Source of the DNA: JAFNAG01 sp050011535
GTDB lineage: Bacteria; Acidobacteriota; UBA6911
Assembly: GCA_050011535.1 (NCBI GenBank)
Contig: JBEKIX010000130.1
Span: 1 to 7,993, forward strand
Reading direction: 5' to 3'
DNA: 7,993 bases
Positions 5,299-7,993 of this stretch are shown one piece after another (positions within the stretch are counted from its first letter, which is position 1; each line of letters opens with the position of its first letter). The notes below the pieces were generated by a model. The model did no database searches. It was not told the origin of the DNA and was given only the letters and a program-made list of their open reading frames with translations. Made by a program: the position numbers and the translations under genes.

Positions 5299-7572
5299 TC
5301 AGGCTTCAAGGTTCATCTTCCGCAGCAGTGCCTGGTAGCGCGGGTGCCCATGCATGGGGAAGTACCTAGGTTCGGATTTGAGGGAACAAACCAGGGTCAA
5401 GTCACGCTCTTCGACGCCCTTTTCAATCCATTGGAAGGCTTGATCCGCATCTCCCAGGCTTCGGTAGACGGCCGCAATCGCAAAGGGCGGCACATATGTA
5501 GTGCGGCTTTGCGTTCTTAACTCCTCCAATAGCGCCAGGGCTTCGCTGCGCAGACCAGCCTGCGCATATGCCGACCCAAGCAGGCCGAGCGTTTGCGCAT
5601 TGCGCCCGGAAAGCTCACATGCCTTTTGGGCCGCGGCAATCGACTCTTCGAACCTCCCCATGTGATGGTACATGACGGCAATCAGCCAATGGGGCGCGAA
5701 AAAGCCAGGATCCAGATCCATGGCGCGCCAGTGGTGCGCAATCGCCGGATCATACTGTCCTTTAGCGTAATACAGGTAGCCCAGGTTGGTGTTGTAAGTC
5801 GCCGAGAGCGGATCCAGTTCCACCGCGCGCTGGAGTTGTGATAATGCTTCGTCCAACCGCCCCATCGGCCGGAGAAAATAGAATCCATGATAATAGCGGA
5901 CGATCGGAGACGCCGGGTTGAGTTCGAGGGCGCGACGGAATTCCTGCCCCGCCCCCACCCAATCGAAGTCGCCGGCTCCCAAAACGACTCCCAGCATGCC
6001 ATGTGCCTCGGCCAGCGTGTCATCCCGCCTGAGTGCCTCAATCGCCGCCGATTTGAACTTGGGAAGAGTCTCTTTCGGGTCCCTGAAGCCCCAGGAAACG
6101 CTCCAAAAGTAAAACTCGGCCATCCCGGCGTAGGCCAGAGCATAGTTTGGGTCGAGCGTGATGGCCTGCTCCAGATACTCCTTGCCCTTCGTGAGTGAAG
6201 CGGGTGTCATCCTGAGCACGCAATGGCGTCCCCTCAGGTACAAGTGGTAGGCTTCCACGTTTTCCGTGTGCCGCTTCACCAGCGGACGGTCTCCCGCCAG
6301 ACGCACCCGCAGCTTCTCCACGATGGCCTGCGAGATTTCGTCCTGAATTGCAAATACGTCCGTCATCTCCCGGTCGAAGCGCTGGCTCCACAGGTGGTAC
6401 CCGTCGCTCGCTTTGACCAGCTGCGCCGTTACCCGAATGTGGTTGCCCAACCGGCGCACGCTCCCTTCCAGGATGTTCTCGACGTTGAGTTCAGCCCCGA
6501 TCTTGCGGACGTCTTGCTCCTTGCCGCGGAAGGCGAAGGCCGAGGTCCGCGCCATCACACGCAGTCCCGGCAGTTGCGCCAGCGCATCGATGATGTCTTC
6601 GGCCAAGCCGTCGCTGAAGTACTCATTCTCCTTGTCCGCGCTCAGGTTCGCAAACGGCAGCACCGCCAGCGACGGGATGCGCGCGGGCTCTGCGACGATG
6701 GCAGCGGTAGTGCGTCCGGAATCGCGGTCGCGCTTCAGGCGCTGCAATTCCGCGAGCAGATCGGAGGCGCTCTGAAAGCGCATCTTGCGGTCCTTTTCCA
6801 GCGCCCGAACGATGACGCGCTCCAGCTCAACCGTGAGCTCAGGATTCAAACGCACCGGCGAGGTTGGTGTCTTGGTGAGGATGGCATTGAAGACGATGGC
6901 TGAGGTGTTGCCGGGGAATGCCTGTCGGCCCGTGGCCATCTCATAGAGAACAACGCCGAGAGAGAATAGGTCGGAGCGGGCGTCGAGTTCCTCGCCGCGC
7001 GCCTGCTCGGGAGACATGTATGCTACTGTGCCCATCGCGCTGCGCGGGCCGGTGAGGAATTCCTCGGCTGTAGCCACGGTTTCTGCTGCCTGTCGTCGCG
7101 CGGCAGGGAGTTTGGCCAATCCGAAGTCGAGGACCTTGGCTTGCCCTCGCCGGGTAACGAATATATTGGCCGGTTTGATGTCGCGGTGAATGATGCCTTT
7201 TGCGTGGGCCGCATCCAGAGCGTCGGCGATCTGAATGGCGACGTCGAGCAGTTCGCCGGTCTCGAAAGTGCCTCGGGCGATGCGCTCCCTGAGGGTTTGG
7301 CCTTCGAGCAGTTCCATCGCGATGAAGGTGTGGCCCTCGAACTCATCGATGTCGTGAATGGTACAGATGTGGGGATGATTGAGAGCGGAGGCCGCCTGAG
7401 CCTCGCGCCGGAATCGTTCCAAAGTATGGCGGTCTTTGGATACTTCTTCGAGAAGGAACTTCAGGGCGACGCTGCGTTTCAGCCTGGTGTCTTCCGCTTT
7501 GTAGACGACACCCATGCCCCCGCCGCCGAGTTTCTCCAGGATCCGGTAATGCGAGATGGTAGTGCCAATCAT
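5299..7572 (-). CDS. Soluble Ser/Thr protein kinase with TolB-like and TPR domains
   Basis: The 757-residue paralogue of the left kinase. Kinase domain about 9-282: GGGGMG (16-21), K38, E57, HRDIKPAN (129-136), DFG (149-151), SPE (187-189), so catalytically complete. A linker of only about 17 residues leads directly into the TolB-like/CadC-type domain (SLAVLPFANLSADKENEYF, about 300-420), then TPRs at about 435-715, for example LDEALSQLQRAVELDP. No transmembrane segment or signal peptide is visible, so the whole protein should be cytosolic, unlike its neighbour. The kinase domain is about 80% identical to the left one, the TolB-like part nearer half, the TPRs less. ATG 7572 is chosen for the upstream GGAGG; the frame extends to 7617 but those residues are not conserved. 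The TPRs probably bind partners or a regulator; the target is unknown. Confidence 0.92.
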   Translation of the reverse strand: MIGTTISHYRILEKLGGGGMGVVYKAEDTRLKRSVALKFLLEEVSKDRHTLERFRREAQAASALNHPHICTIHDIDEFEGHTFIAMELLEGQTLRERIARGTFETGELLDVAIQIADALDAAHAKGIIHRDIKPANIFVTRRGQAKVLDFGLAKLPAARRQAAETVATAEEFLTGPRSAMGTVAYMSPEQARGEELDARSDLFSLGVVLYEMATGRQAFPGNTSAIVFNAILTKTPTSPVRLNPELTVELERVIVRALEKDRKMRFQSASDLLAELQRLKRDRDSGRTTAAIVAEPARIPSLAVLPFANLSADKENEYFSDGLAEDIIDALAQLPGLRVMARTSAFAFRGKEQDVRKIGAELNVENILEGSVRRLGNHIRVTAQLVKASDGYHLWSQRFDREMTDVFAIQDEISQAIVEKLRVRLAGDRPLVKRHTENVEAYHLYLRGRHCVLRMTPASLTKGKEYLEQAITLDPNYALAYAGMAEFYFWSVSWGFRDPKETLPKFKSAAIEALRRDDTLAEAHGMLGVVLGAGDFDWVGAGQEFRRALELNPASPIVRYYHGFYFLRPMGRLDEALSQLQRAVELDPLSATYNTNLGYLYYAKGQYDPAIAHHWRAMDLDPGFFAPHWLIAVMYHHMGRFEESIAAAQKACELSGRNAQTLGLLGSAYAQAGLRSEALALLEELRTQSRTTYVPPFAIAAVYRSLGDADQAFQWIEKGVEERDLTLVCSLKSEPRYFPMHGHPRYQALLRKMNLEA

Positions 7573-7580
7573 GGAGAATT

Positions 7581-7585
7581 CCTCC
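7581..7585 (-). promoter_or_regulatory. Ribosome binding site of the right kinase
   Basis: GGAGG on the minus strand, 8 nt before ATG 7572. It fixes the start at the residue before IGTTISHYRI instead of the upstream in-frame start at 7617. Confidence 0.7.
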
Positions 7586-7623
7586 ACTGGCAATGCGCAA
7601 ACTACAATCAGAAGCACCTGAAG

Positions 7624-7726
7624 TTGCTATCATTATATTCGGCCAGCACAGGCCTGGGTAGTTGAATCTGCAGAACTTGTCTGGATGTTGGCCACCTGCA
7701 AACCGCGACGCGCCCAAGAAACGGCG
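7624..7726 (-). promoter_or_regulatory. Promoter block of the right kinase, conserved with the left kinase
   Basis: The counterpart of 4311-4413, ungapped. TATAAT on the minus strand at 7637-7632 lies 59 nt before ATG 7572, and the palindrome CAGGCCTG is at 7649-7656. About 70 further conserved bases lie upstream of the palindrome, more than a bare core promoter needs, which suggests binding sites for a shared regulator or recent duplication. Because the left copy can be read as an N-terminal extension while the right copy is not open in the kinase frame, the conservation is at DNA level. Confidence 0.6.
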
Positions 7727-7774
7727 ATGTGGAAAGTTGACAGAAAACCAGTCACGCGGACGTATAACGTTAGA

Positions 7775-7849
7775 TCTCTATCGGAAGTGCTCCGGCTGAA
7801 AATATACGATCATGGCACGAGGTCGCGTCCGGAGCACTTTTGATAGAGA
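7775..7849. repeat. 21-bp near-perfect inverted repeat with 33-nt spacer
   Basis: The left arm 7775-7795 (TCTCTATCGGAAGTGCTCCGG) pairs with 7829-7849 at 19 of 21 positions; the two mismatches are adjacent (GG against AA in the same orientation). The spacer 7796-7828 has no frame of note. It could be a miniature inverted-repeat element, an operator pair or the stem of a structured RNA. No T-run follows, so it is not an ordinary terminator, and I see no obvious target-site duplication. Confidence 0.6.
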
Positions 7850-7874
7850 CGTTTGAAGTGAGCCGCTGGCGCAA

Positions 7875-7888
7875 CGCCCGACAGGGCG
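7875..7888 (+). other. Small GC hairpin in the right-end region
   Basis: CGCCC (7875-7879), loop GACA, GGGCG (7884-7888). It lies between the long inverted repeat and the terminator-like hairpin and may be part of the same structured transcript. Bases 7860-7879 also match, at 17 of 20 positions, the reverse complement of 5197-5216 in repeat copy C. Confidence 0.35.
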
Positions 7889-7930
7889 CTCCCTATGGGT
7901 CCTATGAAAGGCGATGTCAAGGATAAATTT

Positions 7931-7959
7931 CTCCCTCCCAGGAACAGGGAGCATTTTTT
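7931..7959 (+). terminator. Rho-independent terminator-like hairpin
   Basis: CTCCCT (7931-7936), loop CCCAGGAAC, AGGGAG (7946-7951), then CA and six T (7954-7959). The stem is six perfect pairs with four G:C and a good T-run. It would stop a plus-strand transcript, although no plus-strand gene is recognised just upstream, so it could end or attenuate a short non-coding or leader RNA. Confidence 0.5.
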
Positions 7960-7993
7960 AGGTCCGTCACATCGAGCCGCTCCTCGTGATACG

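Larger units (their letters stand above)
7727..7993. other. Right-end region without a confident gene; contains several hairpins
   Basis: The stretch upstream of the right kinase promoter holds a long inverted repeat (7775-7849), a GC hairpin (7875-7888) and a terminator-like hairpin (7931-7959). A frame starting at ATG 7895 stays open to the window edge (about 33 codons), but with no recognisable family and with the terminator-like hairpin inside it, so I do not call it. Confidence 0.5.

Noticed and set aside
6223..6903. 226-codon plus-strand frame opposite the TolB-like domain of the right kinase
   Set aside because: Arg/Gln/His-rich composition and full overlap with a conserved domain on the other strand mark it as a shadow.
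7141..7665. 174-codon plus-strand frame opposite the right kinase domain
   Set aside because: It is antisense to a clearly functional kinase domain; a similar antisense frame (3875-4132) lies opposite the left kinase, as expected from mirrored codon use. It shows no family features of its own.
7895..7993. Frame from ATG 7895 open to the window edge
   Set aside because: Only about 33 codons, a weak upstream AGGG, no family resemblance, and a terminator-like hairpin inside it. It could still be a real gene start if the sequence beyond the window supports it.

Overview
The window looks like Acidobacteriota DNA, possibly of the Solibacter/Bryobacter type. I infer this from three things: two 'Hanks-type kinase + TolB-like + TPR' proteins, which are greatly expanded in that phylum; a small secreted 'VPFAFxxGDKxxPAGxY' protein of a kind common there; and moderately high G+C with long spurious antisense reading frames. 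No rRNA, tRNA, transposase or CRISPR array is visible.

Left part (1-1508, + strand), a decaying region: the C-terminal part of a class V PLP aminotransferase enters from outside the window and reads without a stop into a small signal-peptide protein that has its own ribosome binding site. Next is a thioredoxin remnant, with an in-frame TGA where the Trp before WCGPC should be and the cis-proline changed to Leu. It overlaps by ATGA the first codons of a secreted protein that ends inside a repeat. Positions 1509-1829 hold no gene I can support.

Centre and right (1830-7726): two paralogous kinase genes lie on the minus strand in the same direction, about 1 kb apart, with a plus-strand PPOX (flavin/F420-type) oxidoreductase between them. 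The kinase domains are about 80% identical by hand alignment, and the sensor/TPR halves are much more diverged. Only the left kinase has a transmembrane segment. Both genes are preceded by an ungapped 103-bp block, about 87% identical, that contains TATAAT, so promoter and kinase module seem to have been duplicated or homogenised together. A TTG start for the left kinase aligns with the ATG of the right one.

Right end (7727-7993): no confident gene. It holds a 21-bp near-perfect inverted repeat, a smaller GC hairpin and a rho-independent terminator-like hairpin, an arrangement that could be a structured non-coding or leader RNA or a small mobile palindrome. Degenerate intergenic repeats recur at about 1486-1557, 4463-4530 and 5157-5214.

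Functionally, the two kinases are probably parallel signalling proteins, one membrane-anchored and one cytosolic, under shared upstream control. No substrate or pathway can be assigned from the sequence. Nothing here is clearly a new defence or biosynthetic system; the duplicated kinase/promoter module is the most notable feature.
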